The notes under the pieces were generated by a model. The model searched no databases and was not told the DNA's origin. It saw only the letters and a list, made by a program, of their open reading frames with translations. The position numbers were made by a program, and so were the translations under genes. A stretch of DNA of 64,000 bases from Bacillus crepusculi (GTDB lineage: Bacteria > Bacillota > Bacilli > Bacillales > Bacillaceae), in the NCBI RefSeq assembly GCF_014764715.1, contig NZ_JACXXE010000011.1, positions 1 to 64,000 of the forward strand, written 5' to 3'. This document shows positions 12,204 through 20,663 of the stretch, one piece after another (the first letter of the stretch is position 1; each line of letters begins with the position of its first letter).

Positions 12204-13600
12204 CGATCAATATTTATAATACATTAACGCGTAAGAAAGAAGAGTTTGTCCCGCTTGAACCAGGAAAGGTCAAGATGTATGTGTGCGGACCAACCGTTTA
12301 TAACTATATTCACATTGGGAATGCAAGACCAGCAATTGTATATGACACCGTACGTAAGTATTTAGAATACAGCGGTTATGATGTGAACTTTGTATCAAAC
12401 TTTACAGATGTGGATGATAAGCTCATCAAAGCAGCCAATGAGCTTGGGGAAGATGTCCCGACCATTGCTGACCGGTTTATCCAAGCGTATTTTGAAGACG
12501 TCAGTGCATTAGGCTGCAAAAAAGCAGACCTTCACCCGCGAGTAACAGAAAATATGGATGACATCATTGCGTTTATTGCTACATTGATTGAAAAAGGCTA
12601 CGCCTATGAAGCAGATGGCGACGTGTATTACAGCACGCGTTCGTTTGAAGGCTACGGAAAGCTTTCTCATCAATCGATTGATGAACTGAAGACAGGTGCC
12701 CGTATTCGTGTAGGTGAAAAGAAACGAGATGCACTGGACTTTGCTCTATGGAAGGCTGCAAAGGATCAGGAAATCTCATGGAATAGCCCGTGGGGCGAAG
12801 GTCGTCCAGGCTGGCACATTGAGTGCTCGGCCATGGTCAAAAAGTATTTAGGTGACACGATCGACATTCATGCTGGCGGGCAGGATTTAACCTTCCCGCA
12901 CCATGAGAATGAGATTGCCCAATCTGAGGCGTTGACAGGGAAACCTTTTGCGAAGTATTGGATGCATAACGGATATATTAATATTGATAATGAAAAAATG
13001 TCAAAATCACTTGGCAACTTTGTGCTGGTTCATGACATTGTGAAAGAACAAGATCCAGATGTGCTTCGCTTCTTTATGCTGTCGGTTCACTATCGTCACC
13101 CGATTAACTATTCAATGGATTTATTAGAAAATACAAAGAGTGCGTTTAACCGACTCAAAACATCATTTGCCAATTTACATCACCGCCTTGAGAGCAGCAC
13201 GAATATCACGGAAGATAATGCCGAATGGCTGGCGAAGATTGAAGAGCAGCGTGCGACATTTATTTCTGAAATGAATGATGACTTCAATACGGCGAATGCC
13301 ATCTCTGTTTTATTCGAACTAGCGAAACAGGCGAATTACTATATGGAGAATGATCATACTTCGGAGGAGGTCATCAAGGCATTCATTGGCTTGTTCCAAG
13401 AGATCACTTCCGTTCTTGGTTTCTCAATAGAAGAAAAGCACACGCTTGACGAAGAGGTAGAAGCGTTAATTGAGAAACGAAATGAAGCTAGAAGAAATCG
13501 TGACTTCGCCCTGTCTGATCAAATTCGTGACCAGTTAAAGAGCATGAATATTGTATTGGAGGACACTCCTCAAGGTACTCGCTGGAAAAGAGGAGAATAG
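12200..13600 (+). CDS. cysS: Cysteinyl-tRNA synthetase
   Basis: Class I synthetase for tRNA-Cys. Seen: the HIGH-type motif [10 protein letters not shown] near residue 35, the zinc-site cysteine in [16 protein letters not shown], the zinc-binding HHENE, and the KMSKS motif EKMSKSLGN at about residue 267. Length 466 residues, as in B. subtilis. Its location behind the T-box, in translational overlap with cysE, ties cysteine synthesis and charging to the same tRNA-Cys signal. Confidence 0.98.
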   Translation: MTINIYNTLTRKKEEFVPLEPGKVKMYVCGPTVYNYIHIGNARPAIVYDTVRKYLEYSGYDVNFVSNFTDVDDKLIKAANELGEDVPTIADRFIQAYFEDVSALGCKKADLHPRVTENMDDIIAFIATLIEKGYAYEADGDVYYSTRSFEGYGKLSHQSIDELKTGARIRVGEKKRDALDFALWKAAKDQEISWNSPWGEGRPGWHIECSAMVKKYLGDTIDIHAGGQDLTFPHHENEIAQSEALTGKPFAKYWMHNGYINIDNEKMSKSLGNFVLVHDIVKEQDPDVLRFFMLSVHYRHPINYSMDLLENTKSAFNRLKTSFANLHHRLESSTNITEDNAEWLAKIEEQRATFISEMNDDFNTANAISVLFELAKQANYYMENDHTSEEVIKAFIGLFQEITSVLGFSIEEKHTLDEEVEALIEKRNEARRNRDFALSDQIRDQLKSMNIVLEDTPQGTRWKRGE

Positions 13601-13602
13601 GC

Positions 13603-14034
13603 ATGTTGAATTTTGAAAAGCTGAAAGACGGTAAACAGTTGAACGGACTTGCGCTTGCTTATATGGGTGATGCCATTTTTGAAGTCTATGTGAGGCATCA
13701 CCTCCTCCAAACGGGGGCGACAAAACCAAATGAGCTGCATAAACGAGCAAGTAAGATTGTTTCAGCTAAATCTCAGGCCGCTATTTTATTTACACTTCAG
13801 CAGCAAGGCTTTTTCACTGAGGCGGAAGAAGCGGTGCTGAAAAGAGGAAGGAATGCAAAATCAGGCACAGTGCCTAAAAACACAGACGTTCAAACGTATC
13901 GTTATAGTACGGCGTTTGAAGCGCTCATGGGTTATTTATTTATTGAACAGCAGGACGAACGCTTAGAAGAGCTGATTAGTCAGGCGATTGAAATCGGAAC
14001 GTCAGGGAGGAAGACAAATGAGTCAGCAACATGA
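13603..14034 (+). CDS. mrnC: Mini-RNase III
   Basis: Dimeric RNase III-like enzyme without a double-stranded-RNA-binding domain. It matures the ends of 23S rRNA. Seen: the RNase III catalytic signature in [19 protein letters not shown] and the later acidic pair in [12 protein letters not shown]. Length 143 residues, the family's usual size. Starts 2 bases after cysS, and its 3' end overlaps rlmB by 17 bases. Confidence 0.96.
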   Translation: MLNFEKLKDGKQLNGLALAYMGDAIFEVYVRHHLLQTGATKPNELHKRASKIVSAKSQAAILFTLQQQGFFTEAEEAVLKRGRNAKSGTVPKNTDVQTYRYSTAFEALMGYLFIEQQDERLEELISQAIEIGTSGRKTNESAT

Positions 14035-14767
14035 TTATGTGATTGGGAAAAATGCAGTGATTGAAACACTGAAGTCAGATCGAGAGTTATACAAGCTCTG
14101 GATGGCAGAAAACACTGTAAAAGGACAAGCCCAGCAGGTCATTGAACTCGCTAAAAAGCAAAATATCACCATTCAGTATGTTCCGAGGAAAAAGCTTGAT
14201 CAAATGGTAACGGGTCAGCACCAGGGAATCGTTGCACAAGTAGCGGCATATGAATATGCAGAGTTAGACGATCTGTATCAAATCGCCGAAAAGCGGAATG
14301 AACAGCCATTTTTCCTTATTTTAGATGAAATCGAAGATCCTCATAATTTGGGGTCCATTATGCGTACGGCGGATGCTGTAGGTGCACACGGGATCGTTAT
14401 TCCGAAAAGGCGAGCGGTCGGCTTGACGACAACCGTTGCCAAGGCATCCACTGGAGCAATCGAGCATATTCCTGTCGCAAAGGTGACCAATCTTTCAAGA
14501 GCTCTTGATGAGATGAAAGAAAGAGGAATCTGGGTCGCGGGAACAGATGCGTCTGCTAAGCAGGATTACAGACAATTTGATGGCACAATGCCGCTGGCTC
14601 TTGTGATCGGCAGTGAAGGAAAAGGGATCGGCCGCTTGATCAAGGAAAAATGTGATTTCCTGATTAAACTGCCAATGGCCGGGAAGGTCACTTCATTAAA
14701 TGCATCAGTTGCCGCGAGTTTATTGATGTATGAAGTGTATCGAAAACGTTATCCGTTAGGAGAATAG
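14018..14767 (+). CDS. rlmB: RlmB, 23S rRNA G2251 2'-O-methyltransferase
   Basis: SPOUT-class (TrmH-type) methyltransferase. Seen: an N-terminal L30e-like substrate domain, then the knotted catalytic part with the motifs [32 protein letters not shown] and [18 protein letters not shown]. Length 249 residues from ATG 14018 ([13 protein letters not shown]), which has GGGAGG upstream. The longer reading from 13988 lies inside mrnC. The rRNA target follows from the family and is not shown by the sequence. Confidence 0.95.
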   Translation: MSQQHDYVIGKNAVIETLKSDRELYKLWMAENTVKGQAQQVIELAKKQNITIQYVPRKKLDQMVTGQHQGIVAQVAAYEYAELDDLYQIAEKRNEQPFFLILDEIEDPHNLGSIMRTADAVGAHGIVIPKRRAVGLTTTVAKASTGAIEHIPVAKVTNLSRALDEMKERGIWVAGTDASAKQDYRQFDGTMPLALVIGSEGKGIGRLIKEKCDFLIKLPMAGKVTSLNASVAASLLMYEVYRKRYPLGE

Positions 14768-14769
14768 AG

Positions 14770-15282
14770 ATGGACATCCTCTTAGTCGATGGATACAACA
14801 TGATAGGTGCATGGCCTCGTTTGCAGCACTTAAAGGAAAACAGCTTTGAAGAAGCCAGAGACGTACTGATTCAAAATTTAGCAGAATATCAAGCATACAC
14901 AGGGTATCGAGTCATTGTCGTATTCGATGCCCATATGGTTAAAGGGATCGAGAAAAAGCGGACAAACCACCGGGTAGAGGTCATCTTTACGAGAGAGAAT
15001 GAAACGGCTGATGAGCGTATTGAAAAGCTGGCGCAGGATTTAAATAACATTCGGACGCAAATTCATGTGGCAACCTCTGACTTTACGGAACAGTGGGCGA
15101 TCTTTGGACAAGGCGCTCTTCGCAAGTCGGCTAGAGAGCTTTTAAGAGAGATTGAAGTGATTGAACGAAAGATTGAAACACGGGTCAAAAAGATTACGTC
15201 TGATAAACCGGCATCCAAAATTGAATTGTCAGAAGATGTATTGAAAACGTTTGAAAAATGGCGGCGAGGGAATTTGGAATAG
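14770..15282 (+). CDS. rae1: Rae1 (YacP), ribosome-dependent mRNA endonuclease
   Basis: PIN-like (NYN) nuclease that in B. subtilis enters the ribosomal A site and cuts mRNA in a reading-frame-dependent way. Seen: MDILLVDGYNMIGAW with the first catalytic acid, VIVVFDAHMV, and TSDFTEQWAIFGQGA near residues 100-114. Length 170 residues, as in B. subtilis. Starts 2 bases after rlmB and is the last gene before the sigH promoter. Confidence 0.94.
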   Translation: MDILLVDGYNMIGAWPRLQHLKENSFEEARDVLIQNLAEYQAYTGYRVIVVFDAHMVKGIEKKRTNHRVEVIFTRENETADERIEKLAQDLNNIRTQIHVATSDFTEQWAIFGQGALRKSARELLREIEVIERKIETRVKKITSDKPASKIELSEDVLKTFEKWRRGNLE

Positions 15283-15283
15283 C

Positions 15284-15313
15284 TTGACGATATTTCAACC
15301 ATTAATGTATAAT
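15284..15313 (+). promoter_or_regulatory. sigma-A promoter of sigH
   Basis: TTGACG (15284-15289) and a perfect TATAAT (15308-15313) are separated by 18 bases, 32 bases before the sigH start. In B. subtilis this promoter is repressed by AbrB during growth. The surrounding AT-rich tract would suit that, but no specific AbrB site can be read by eye. Confidence 0.8.
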
Positions 15314-15345
15314 ATTTCTATCTAGGTGCGGTCGGGGGGATCGAA

Positions 15346-16002
15346 GTGAATCTAAACAACAGCAAGGGTAAATCCATCAGAGAGCAATTTTGCCAGTTGG
15401 AAGATGAACAAGTCATTGAAAGGGTTCATGTCGGAGATAGTGATGCGCTAGATTATTTAATTACGAAATACCGCAATTTTGTTCGTGCGAAAGCAAGGTC
15501 ATATTTCTTGATTGGAGCGGATCGAGAGGACATTGTCCAAGAGGGAATGATCGGACTTTATAAGTCTATCCGCGATTTCAGAGAGGACAAGCTTACTTCA
15601 TTTAAAGCTTTTGCAGAATTATGTATTACCCGCCAAATTATCACCGCAATTAAAACAGCTACTCGCCAAAAACATATCCCGTTAAATTCCTATGTATCAT
15701 TAGACAAGCCGATATACGATGAAGAATCGGACAGAACATTGTTGGACGTCATTTCCGGTGCTAAAGCGCTAAACCCAGAAGATTTAATCATTAGCAAAGA
15801 AGAATTTGATGATATTGAAATGAAAATGGGTGAACTATTAAGCGAGCTGGAAAGAAAGGTACTTGTGCTTTATCTTGATGGCAGATCCTATCAGGAGATC
15901 TCTGAAGATTTGAACCGTCATGTGAAATCAATTGATAACGCACTCCAAAGAGTAAAGAGAAAATTAGAGAAATATTTAGAACTTCGTGAGATCAGTCTCT
16001 AG
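15346..16002 (+). CDS. sigH: Sigma-H, sporulation and competence sigma factor
   Basis: Sigma-70-type factor (Spo0H) that directs transcription of early sporulation and transition-phase genes. Seen: region 2 (DALDYLITKYRNFVRAKAR through QEGMIGLYKSIRDF) and region 4 (LSELERKVLVLYLDGRSYQEISEDL, then the helix-turn-helix). Length 218 residues, as in B. subtilis, and highly similar by memory. The start is GTG 15346. A GGGGGGATCG stretch lies just upstream as ribosome site. Confidence 0.97.
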   Translation: MNLNNSKGKSIREQFCQLEDEQVIERVHVGDSDALDYLITKYRNFVRAKARSYFLIGADREDIVQEGMIGLYKSIRDFREDKLTSFKAFAELCITRQIITAIKTATRQKHIPLNSYVSLDKPIYDEESDRTLLDVISGAKALNPEDLIISKEEFDDIEMKMGELLSELERKVLVLYLDGRSYQEISEDLNRHVKSIDNALQRVKRKLEKYLELREISL

Positions 16003-16013
16003 TCAAACCTATA

Positions 16014-16041
16014 TTGACAGCTTTTTCGACACTGTGATAAG
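16014..16041 (+). promoter_or_regulatory. Candidate promoter of rpmGB-secE
   Basis: A perfect TTGACA (16014-16019) is followed after 16 bases by GATAAG (16036-16041), a weaker -10. It lies between sigH and rpmGB and would give rpmGB-secE transcription independent of sigH. Confidence 0.5.
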
Positions 16042-16078
16042 GTACTAAGGAAATGATGTCGAGAAAATAGGTGTAAAT

Positions 16079-16228
16079 ATGAGGAAAAAAATTACTCTAG
16101 CCTGTAAAGACTGCGGAAGCCGCAATTATACGACAATGAAAAGTGTTGCTTCAGCAGCTGAAAGATTAGAAGTTAAGAAATATTGCAAGAATTGTAATTC
16201 ACATAAAACACATTTAGAAACGAAGTAA
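16079..16228 (+). CDS. rpmGB: Ribosomal protein L33 (zinc-binding, type 2)
   Basis: Fifty-codon gene, starting at ATG 16079, for a 49-residue L33. Seen: the paired CKDC and CKNC motifs that bind zinc, so this is the zinc-containing (C+) paralogue that is replaced by a zinc-free form under zinc starvation in Bacillus. It lies in its usual place between sigH and secE. The ribosome site is weak (AGGTG). Confidence 0.95.
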   Translation: MRKKITLACKDCGSRNYTTMKSVASAAERLEVKKYCKNCNSHKTHLETK

Positions 16229-16262
16229 GATTTGCGTTCTTTAATCTGTGGAGGTCTTTTAC

Positions 16263-16439
16263 ATGCGTATTATCAGTTTCTTAAAAAGTGTCGGAAAAGA
16301 AATGAAAAAGGTCAGCTGGCCAAAGAAAAACGAAATGGTCCGCTACACAATCACTGTTATTTTAACAGTCGTATTCTTTGCAATCTTTTTCTCTTTTCTT
16401 GATATAGGAATCTCACAATTAATCGAATTAATTCATTAA
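16263..16439 (+). CDS. secE: SecE, preprotein translocase subunit
   Basis: Single-span partner of SecY. Seen: the conserved amphipathic motif EMKKVSWPKKNEM followed by one transmembrane segment (about residues 27-52). Length 58 residues from ATG 16263, behind GGAGG. A GTG at 16248 would include the ribosome site. Its stop precedes a terminator, so it ends the rpmGB-secE unit. Confidence 0.95.
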   Translation: MRIISFLKSVGKEMKKVSWPKKNEMVRYTITVILTVVFFAIFFSFLDIGISQLIELIH

Positions 16440-16442
16440 TAC

Positions 16443-16473
16443 TTGAATAATGGTCTGCTGAACGTGCTATAAT
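16443..16473 (+). promoter_or_regulatory. Possible promoter just upstream of a terminator
   Basis: TTGAAT (16443-16448) is followed by a perfect TATAAT (16468-16473) at a long 19-base spacing. The expected start near 16480 is only about 15 bases before the stem of the terminator at 16494. If active, most transcripts would be about 40 bases long unless the terminator is bypassed. Confidence 0.35.
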
Positions 16474-16493
16474 AGATCATAATATGACTTGCC

Positions 16494-16518
16494 AAAAAAC
16501 CCGTTTTACGGGTTTTTT
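16494..16518 (+). terminator. Intrinsic terminator between secE and nusG
   Basis: AAAAAACCCGT (16494-16504) pairs with ACGGGTTTTTT (16508-16518) around a 3-base loop, and the second arm is itself the T-run. It is symmetrical enough to act in both directions, and it separates rpmGB-secE from nusG. Confidence 0.85.
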
Positions 16519-16610
16519 CAATTGCTTGAAAATATTTACTGTTACTCGATATTCGTCAAATAGACATTATGAAATGTGGGGAGGGAAGGACTGAATAGTC
16601 CTGATCTAAA

Positions 16611-17144
16611 ATGGAAAAGAATTGGTATGTTGTGCATACGTACTCTGGCTATGAAAACAAAGTAAAAGCAAATCTGGAAAAGCGTGTTGAATCAATGGGC
16701 ATGCAGGATAAAATCTTCCGCGTAGTCGTACCAGAAGAAGAAGAAACTGATTTTAAAAACGGTAAGAAAAAAGTAGTCAAAAAGAAAGTATTCCCTGGCT
16801 ATGTTCTAGTGGAAATCGTTATGACTGACGACTCTTGGTATGTCGTTCGTAATACACCAGGTGTCACTGGATTCGTTGGATCAGCTGGATCAGGCTCAAA
16901 ACCGACTGCGCTGCTACCAGGCGAAGCTGAAACCATTCTGAAGAGAATGGGTCTTGAAGAGCGTAAAACAGAAATCGACTTTGAATTGAAAGAAACAGTC
17001 AAGGTCATCGATGGGCCATTTGCTAACTTCACAGGCTCTATTGAAGAGATTGATTACGATAAAAGCAAAGTTAAAGTATTCGTTAATATGTTTGGTAGAG
17101 AAACACCCGTGGAACTTGAGTTCACGCAGATCGACAAATTGTAA
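16611..17144 (+). CDS. nusG: NusG, transcription elongation factor
   Basis: Binds the RNA polymerase clamp and, in Bacillus, stimulates sequence-specific pausing. Seen: the NGN domain (NWYVVHTYSGYENKVKANLEKR, then FPGYVLVEIVM) and the C-terminal KOW domain (VKVIDGPFANFTGSIEEID). Length 177 residues, as in B. subtilis. The start is ATG 16611 with GGGGAGGGAAGG upstream. Confidence 0.97.
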   Translation: MEKNWYVVHTYSGYENKVKANLEKRVESMGMQDKIFRVVVPEEEETDFKNGKKKVVKKKVFPGYVLVEIVMTDDSWYVVRNTPGVTGFVGSAGSGSKPTALLPGEAETILKRMGLEERKTEIDFELKETVKVIDGPFANFTGSIEEIDYDKSKVKVFVNMFGRETPVELEFTQIDKL

Positions 17145-17261
17145 TTCAAAAGAGCTTGAAATGAGTGTATAGAAGTGGTAATATAGCAAAGGTACGTCTT
17201 GAGTTCACTCAAGATCGCTAGCTAGTTATTTCGTCATTCATATAAAGAATGAAGTTGTTGA

Positions 17262-17290
17262 GTGGGAGGGGGATTCCCCTATTACCACAT
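17262..17290 (+). promoter_or_regulatory. Predicted L1-binding leader before rplK
   Basis: GTGG at 17262-17265 can pair with CCAC at 17285-17288, enclosing an inner stem AGGGG/CCCCT (17267-17271 with 17276-17280). The GTGGGAGG ... ACCACAT frame recurs in front of rplA at 17797-17823. L1 of many bacteria represses its own operon by binding an mRNA copy of its 23S site. The match to that family is inference from the repeated motif. Confidence 0.55.
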
Positions 17291-17315
17291 CACGGACTTT
17301 AAGGAGGTGTGTCTC

Positions 17316-17741
17316 GTGGCTAAAAAAGTAGTAAAAGTTGTTAAATTGCAAATTCCTGCTGGAAAAGCTAACCCAGCTCCACCAGTTGGACCTGCACTAG
17401 GTCAAGCCGGTGTTAATATCATGGGATTCTGTAAGGAGTTTAACGCTCGTACAGCTGACCAAGCTGGTCTTATCATTCCTGTTGAAATTTCGGTTTTTGA
17501 AGACCGTTCATTTACATTTATTACTAAAACTCCACCTGCTGCAGTATTACTTAAAAAAGCAGCTGGTATTGAGTCTGGTTCTGGTGAACCTAACCGTAAT
17601 AAAGTGGCAACTGTTAAGCGTGATAAAGTACGCGAAATCGCGGAAACAAAAATGCCTGACTTAAACGCTGCTAGCGTTGAATCAGCTATGCGCATGGTTG
17701 AAGGTACTGCACGCAGTATGGGTATTGTCATCGAAGATTAA
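17316..17741 (+). CDS. rplK: Ribosomal protein L11
   Basis: Builds the GTPase-associated centre with 23S rRNA and is needed for RelA activation. Seen: the conserved N-terminal [26 protein letters not shown] and the C-terminal rRNA-binding domain. Length 141 residues from GTG 17316, directly behind AAGGAGGTG. The longer reading from 17262 would translate the leader hairpin. Probably co-transcribed with rplA. Confidence 0.97.
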   Translation: MAKKVVKVVKLQIPAGKANPAPPVGPALGQAGVNIMGFCKEFNARTADQAGLIIPVEISVFEDRSFTFITKTPPAAVLLKKAAGIESGSGEPNRNKVATVKRDKVREIAETKMPDLNAASVESAMRMVEGTARSMGIVIED

Positions 17742-17755
17742 TTTTTTGTCTTGTT

Positions 17756-17823
17756 GGGTTGCGAGTTTGGTTTTGACAAGTTCGCAACCCTTATTCGTGG
17801 GAGGTTATTCCGCTAAAACCACA
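17756..17823 (+). promoter_or_regulatory. rplK-rplA intergenic hairpin and second L1-like site
   Basis: A 9-bp stem (GGGTTGCGA at 17756-17764 with TCGCAACCC at 17782-17790) has no T-run after it. It is followed by GTGGGAGGTTATTCC ... ACCACAT at 17797-17823, which repeats the frame of the site before rplK. Together they suggest that L1 can control rplA separately from rplK. Confidence 0.5.
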
Positions 17824-17840
17824 TAAGGAGGATTTTTATA

Positions 17841-18539
17841 ATGGCTAAAAAAGGTAAAAAGTATGTAGAAGCTGCGAAGCTAATCGAACGTACTAAAGCG
17901 TATGATGTAGCTGAAGCTGTTTCTCTTACAAAAAAAGCAAATACAGCGAAATTTGATGCGACTGTAGAAGTTGCTTTTCGTTTGGGCGTAGACCCTCGTA
18001 AAAACGATCAACAAATCCGCGGTGCAGTTGTACTTCCTAACGGAACTGGTAAAACTCAACGCGTTCTTGTGTTCGCTAAAGGCGAAAAAGCAAAAGAAGC
18101 AGAAGCTGCTGGAGCAGACTACGTTGGAGATTCTGATTACATCACTAAAATCCAACAAGGTTGGTTCGACTTCGATGTAATCGTTGCGACACCTGACATG
18201 ATGGGTGAAGTTGGTAAGATCGGTCGTGTACTTGGACCAAAAGGTCTTATGCCAAACCCTAAAACAGGAACTGTTACATTCGAAGTAGAAAAAGCAATCA
18301 ATGAAATCAAAGCTGGTAAAGTAGAATACCGCGTTGATAAAGCTGGTAACATCCACGCGCCAATCGGAAAGGTTTCTTTCGAGGACGAAAAGCTTGTTGA
18401 GAACTTTGCAACAATCTATGACACAATCCTTAAAGCAAAACCTGCAGCGGCTAAAGGTGTATACGTGAAAAACGTTTCTGTTACATCTACTATGGGCCCT
18501 GGCGTGAAAGTGGATCCATCTTCTTTCTCTGCAAAATAA
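17841..18539 (+). CDS. rplA: Ribosomal protein L1
   Basis: Forms the mobile L1 stalk at the ribosomal E site and is a known translational autorepressor. Seen: the conserved [18 protein letters not shown] segment (about residues 128-145) and [21 protein letters not shown]. Length 232 residues, as in B. subtilis. AAGGAGG lies 10 bases upstream. Confidence 0.97.
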   Translation: MAKKGKKYVEAAKLIERTKAYDVAEAVSLTKKANTAKFDATVEVAFRLGVDPRKNDQQIRGAVVLPNGTGKTQRVLVFAKGEKAKEAEAAGADYVGDSDYITKIQQGWFDFDVIVATPDMMGEVGKIGRVLGPKGLMPNPKTGTVTFEVEKAINEIKAGKVEYRVDKAGNIHAPIGKVSFEDEKLVENFATIYDTILKAKPAAAKGVYVKNVSVTSTMGPGVKVDPSSFSAK

Positions 18540-18597
18540 TTCTTGACTTATCACAATCATTTTGATAATATCAAAATGTTGTAAAATAGAATATGTC

Positions 18598-18718
18598 CAT
18601 TTATACCGTAGACAGCAGGGGCCTTATGGCTTAATTAACCCGCCGAGGTGTATATGTCACAGTCTTACGTTAACGTATGCTTGTATATACAGCCTCCATG
18701 TCTTAATGGAGGCTTTTT
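18598..18718 (+). promoter_or_regulatory. L10 leader with attenuator terminator
   Basis: The 258-base gap before rplJ contains a structured leader typical of the L10 (rplJ) leader of Firmicutes. It ends in an intrinsic terminator: GCCTCCAT (18692-18699) pairs with ATGGAGGC (18706-18713), followed by TTTTT. L10, or the L10-L12 complex, binds the leader and favours termination. The internal segment CAGGGGCC ... CCGCCGAGG is the likely binding core. The family is established. The exact boundaries are approximate. Confidence 0.75.
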
Positions 18719-18797
18719 ATATGGAGAACCGTTCGTTAGGAACGTGATGGCCTGATCGGTATAAGTGTTACACAAACAATGTACAGGAGGTGTAACC

Positions 18798-19298
18798 ATG
18801 AGCAATGCAATCGATACAAAAAAAGTTGTCGTTGATGAAATTACTTCTAAATTTAAAGATAGTATGTCTACTGTCATTGTAGATTACCGCGGTCTTTCAG
18901 TTTCTGAAGTGACTGAACTTCGTAAACAGCTTCGTGACGCTGGCGTAGAATTCAAAGTTTACAAAAACACTTTGACTCGCCGTGCAGTTGAACAAGTTGA
19001 ACTAACAGGTTTAAACGATTTCTTAACAGGTCCAAACGCTATCGCATTCAGTAATGAAGATGTTATCGCACCTGCGAAAATCATCAACGAATTTGCGAAA
19101 AGCCACGAAGCTTTAGAAATCAAAGCTGGTGTCATCGAAGGAAACGTAGCGACTGTAGAAGAAGTGAAGGCTCTTGCGGAACTTCCGTCTCGCGAAGGCT
19201 TACTATCTATGTTGCTTAGCGTTCTTCAAGCTCCAGTTCGTAACCTTGCTCTTGCTACTAAAGCAGTTGCAGATCAAAAAGAAGAACAAGGCGCTTAA
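18798..19298 (+). CDS. rplJ: Ribosomal protein L10
   Basis: Anchors the L7/L12 dimers on the ribosome stalk. Seen: [36 protein letters not shown] and the C-terminal helix that carries L12. Length 166 residues from ATG 18798, behind AGGAGGTG. An ATG at 18765 is in the leader and rejected. Followed by rplL after 42 bases. Confidence 0.97.
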   Translation: MSNAIDTKKVVVDEITSKFKDSMSTVIVDYRGLSVSEVTELRKQLRDAGVEFKVYKNTLTRRAVEQVELTGLNDFLTGPNAIAFSNEDVIAPAKIINEFAKSHEALEIKAGVIEGNVATVEEVKALAELPSREGLLSMLLSVLQAPVRNLALATKAVADQKEEQGA

Positions 19299-19340
19299 TG
19301 CGTACTTGACGTAAAATAACTTAAAATGGAGGAATTACAA

Positions 19341-19706
19341 ATGGCTTTAAATATCGAAGAAATCATTGCTTCAGTTAAAGAAGCAACTGTACTTGAGTTA
19401 AACGACTTAGTAAAAGCAATCGAAGAAGAATTTGGCGTAACTGCTGCTGCTCCTGTAGCTGTAGCTGCTGGTGGCGGTGCTGCTGCTGAAGAAAAAACTG
19501 ATTTTGATCTAGTACTTGCTGGTGCTGGAGACCAAAAAATCAAAGTTATCAAAGTGGTTCGTGAAATCACTGGTCTTGGCTTGAAAGAAGCTAAAGAACT
19601 TGTTGACAACACTCCAAAACCACTTAAAGAAGGTATTGCTAAAGAAGAAGCTGAAGAACTTAAAGCTAAGCTTGAAGAAGTTGGCGCTTCTGTAGAAGTT
19701 AAGTAA
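19341..19706 (+). CDS. rplL: Ribosomal protein L7/L12
   Basis: Flexible stalk protein that recruits translational GTPases. Seen: an N-terminal dimerisation part, an alanine/valine/glycine-rich hinge ([17 protein letters not shown], about residues 36-52), and the C-terminal domain with [21 protein letters not shown]. Length 121 residues from ATG 19341, with TGGAGG upstream. Its terminator follows at 19727. Confidence 0.97.
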   Translation: MALNIEEIIASVKEATVLELNDLVKAIEEEFGVTAAAPVAVAAGGGAAAEEKTDFDLVLAGAGDQKIKVIKVVREITGLGLKEAKELVDNTPKPLKEGIAKEEAEELKAKLEEVGASVEVK

Positions 19707-19726
19707 TCTTCGCCTAATCTTTTGGG

Positions 19727-19760
19727 AAAGCTCGCTTTTACTGGCGGGCTTTTTCTTTTC
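19727..19760 (+). terminator. Intrinsic terminator after rplL
   Basis: AAAGCTCGC (19727-19735) pairs with GCGGGCTTT (19744-19752), with one G-T pair, and runs into TTTTCTTTTC. It closes the rplJ-rplL unit. Some read-through into ybxB is likely. Confidence 0.8.
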
Positions 19761-19802
19761 TAATCTCCTGAAACGATTGAATCCAGAGGAGGTCCATTCA
19801 CC

Positions 19803-20408
19803 ATGAGTGACCACTATTATACGGAAAAGCCATCAGTGAAAAGCAATAAACAGACATGGGACTTCACCTTGAGAAACCGTAGCTATACTTTTACAAGTGA
19901 CAGTGGAGTGTTTTCTAAGAAAGAAGTCGACTATGGTTCGAGGCTTTTAATTGAAGCTTTTGAAGAACCTGACTTGGATGGCGACGTCTTAGATGTCGGT
20001 TGCGGTTATGGACCGATTGGCTTATCGTTAGCAAACGAAATGACAGGCCGCACCATTCATATGATTGATGTGAACGAAAGAGCAGTCGAACTTTCAAAGG
20101 AAAACGCTAAGCATAATCGCATTGATAATGTCCGCATCTATCAAAGTGATTTGTTCTCGAATGTTCATTCATCAGCTGCTTTTGCCTCTATACTGACCAA
20201 TCCCCCAATACGGGCAGGGAAGAAAGTAGTACATGCGATCTTTGAAAAAAGTGCTGATCATTTATTGCCGGAAGGTGAGTTGTGGGTGGTTATTCAGAAG
20301 AAACAAGGTGGACCATCTGCGATTGAGAAATTAGAGCAGCTTTTTGGAGAAGTCGCGGTCGTTATGAAAAAAAAGGGCTACTATATTATCAAAGCTAAAA
20401 AAGTTTGA
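19803..20408 (+). CDS. ybxB: YbxB, class I SAM-dependent methyltransferase (RsmC-like)
   Basis: Seen: the SAM-binding motif LDVGCGYGPIGLSLA (about residues 61-76), the acidic end of strand 2 in HMIDVNERA, and a TNPPIRAG catalytic motif typical of N2-guanine methyltransferases such as RsmC. Length 201 residues. From the family, the likely substrate is 16S rRNA. That is inferred. It has its own AGAGGAGGTCC ribosome site and sits in the usual place before rpoB. Confidence 0.85.
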   Translation: MSDHYYTEKPSVKSNKQTWDFTLRNRSYTFTSDSGVFSKKEVDYGSRLLIEAFEEPDLDGDVLDVGCGYGPIGLSLANEMTGRTIHMIDVNERAVELSKENAKHNRIDNVRIYQSDLFSNVHSSAAFASILTNPPIRAGKKVVHAIFEKSADHLLPEGELWVVIQKKQGGPSAIEKLEQLFGEVAVVMKKKGYYIIKAKKV

Positions 20409-20583
20409 CGCAGTTTCCTAGCTGTGTTAACATTATAAAATGCCAATGTGTATATTTTGCTTGATAGGCTTAAAAAACAACTATTTTGTATAAATTATGC
20501 ATACTTGGGAAAACTAATAAAATCGGTATTTGTTTTTGGATGTGGTTTTCTTATTTTAGAAACCCTTTTTTCTTTTGTCTTGT

Positions 20584-20628
20584 AAAAGTATTTCTTTACT
20601 GACATTTGAAAGACAGAAATACTTTTTA
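20584..20628 (+). promoter_or_regulatory. Terminator-like hairpin in the rpoB leader
   Basis: A 12-bp perfect stem (AAAAGTATTTCT at 20584-20595 with AGAAATACTTTT at 20615-20626) has a 19-base loop and ends in T residues, 36 bases before rpoB. It may be a terminator for ybxB transcripts or an attenuator for rpoB-rpoC. The gap upstream is AT-rich and should hold the rpoB promoter. No single promoter stands out. Confidence 0.6.
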
Positions 20629-20663
20629 CACATATAATACGCATGATTTGAGGGGTGAATCAG

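Noticed and set aside
17880-18560. 226-residue minus-strand open frame opposite rplA
   Set aside because: Shadow of a highly biased ribosomal gene: Cys-, Phe- and Arg-rich, without ribosome site or promoter, and rplA is certain.
18562-18747. 61-residue plus-strand frame between rplA and rplJ
   Set aside because: It coincides with the structured L10 leader and its terminator, and no ribosome site precedes its start.
20655-20663. rpoB start at GTG 20655
   Set aside because: The GTG is part of the GAGGGGTGA ribosome site. TTG 20664 is well spaced and gives the 1193 residues of B. subtilis RpoB.
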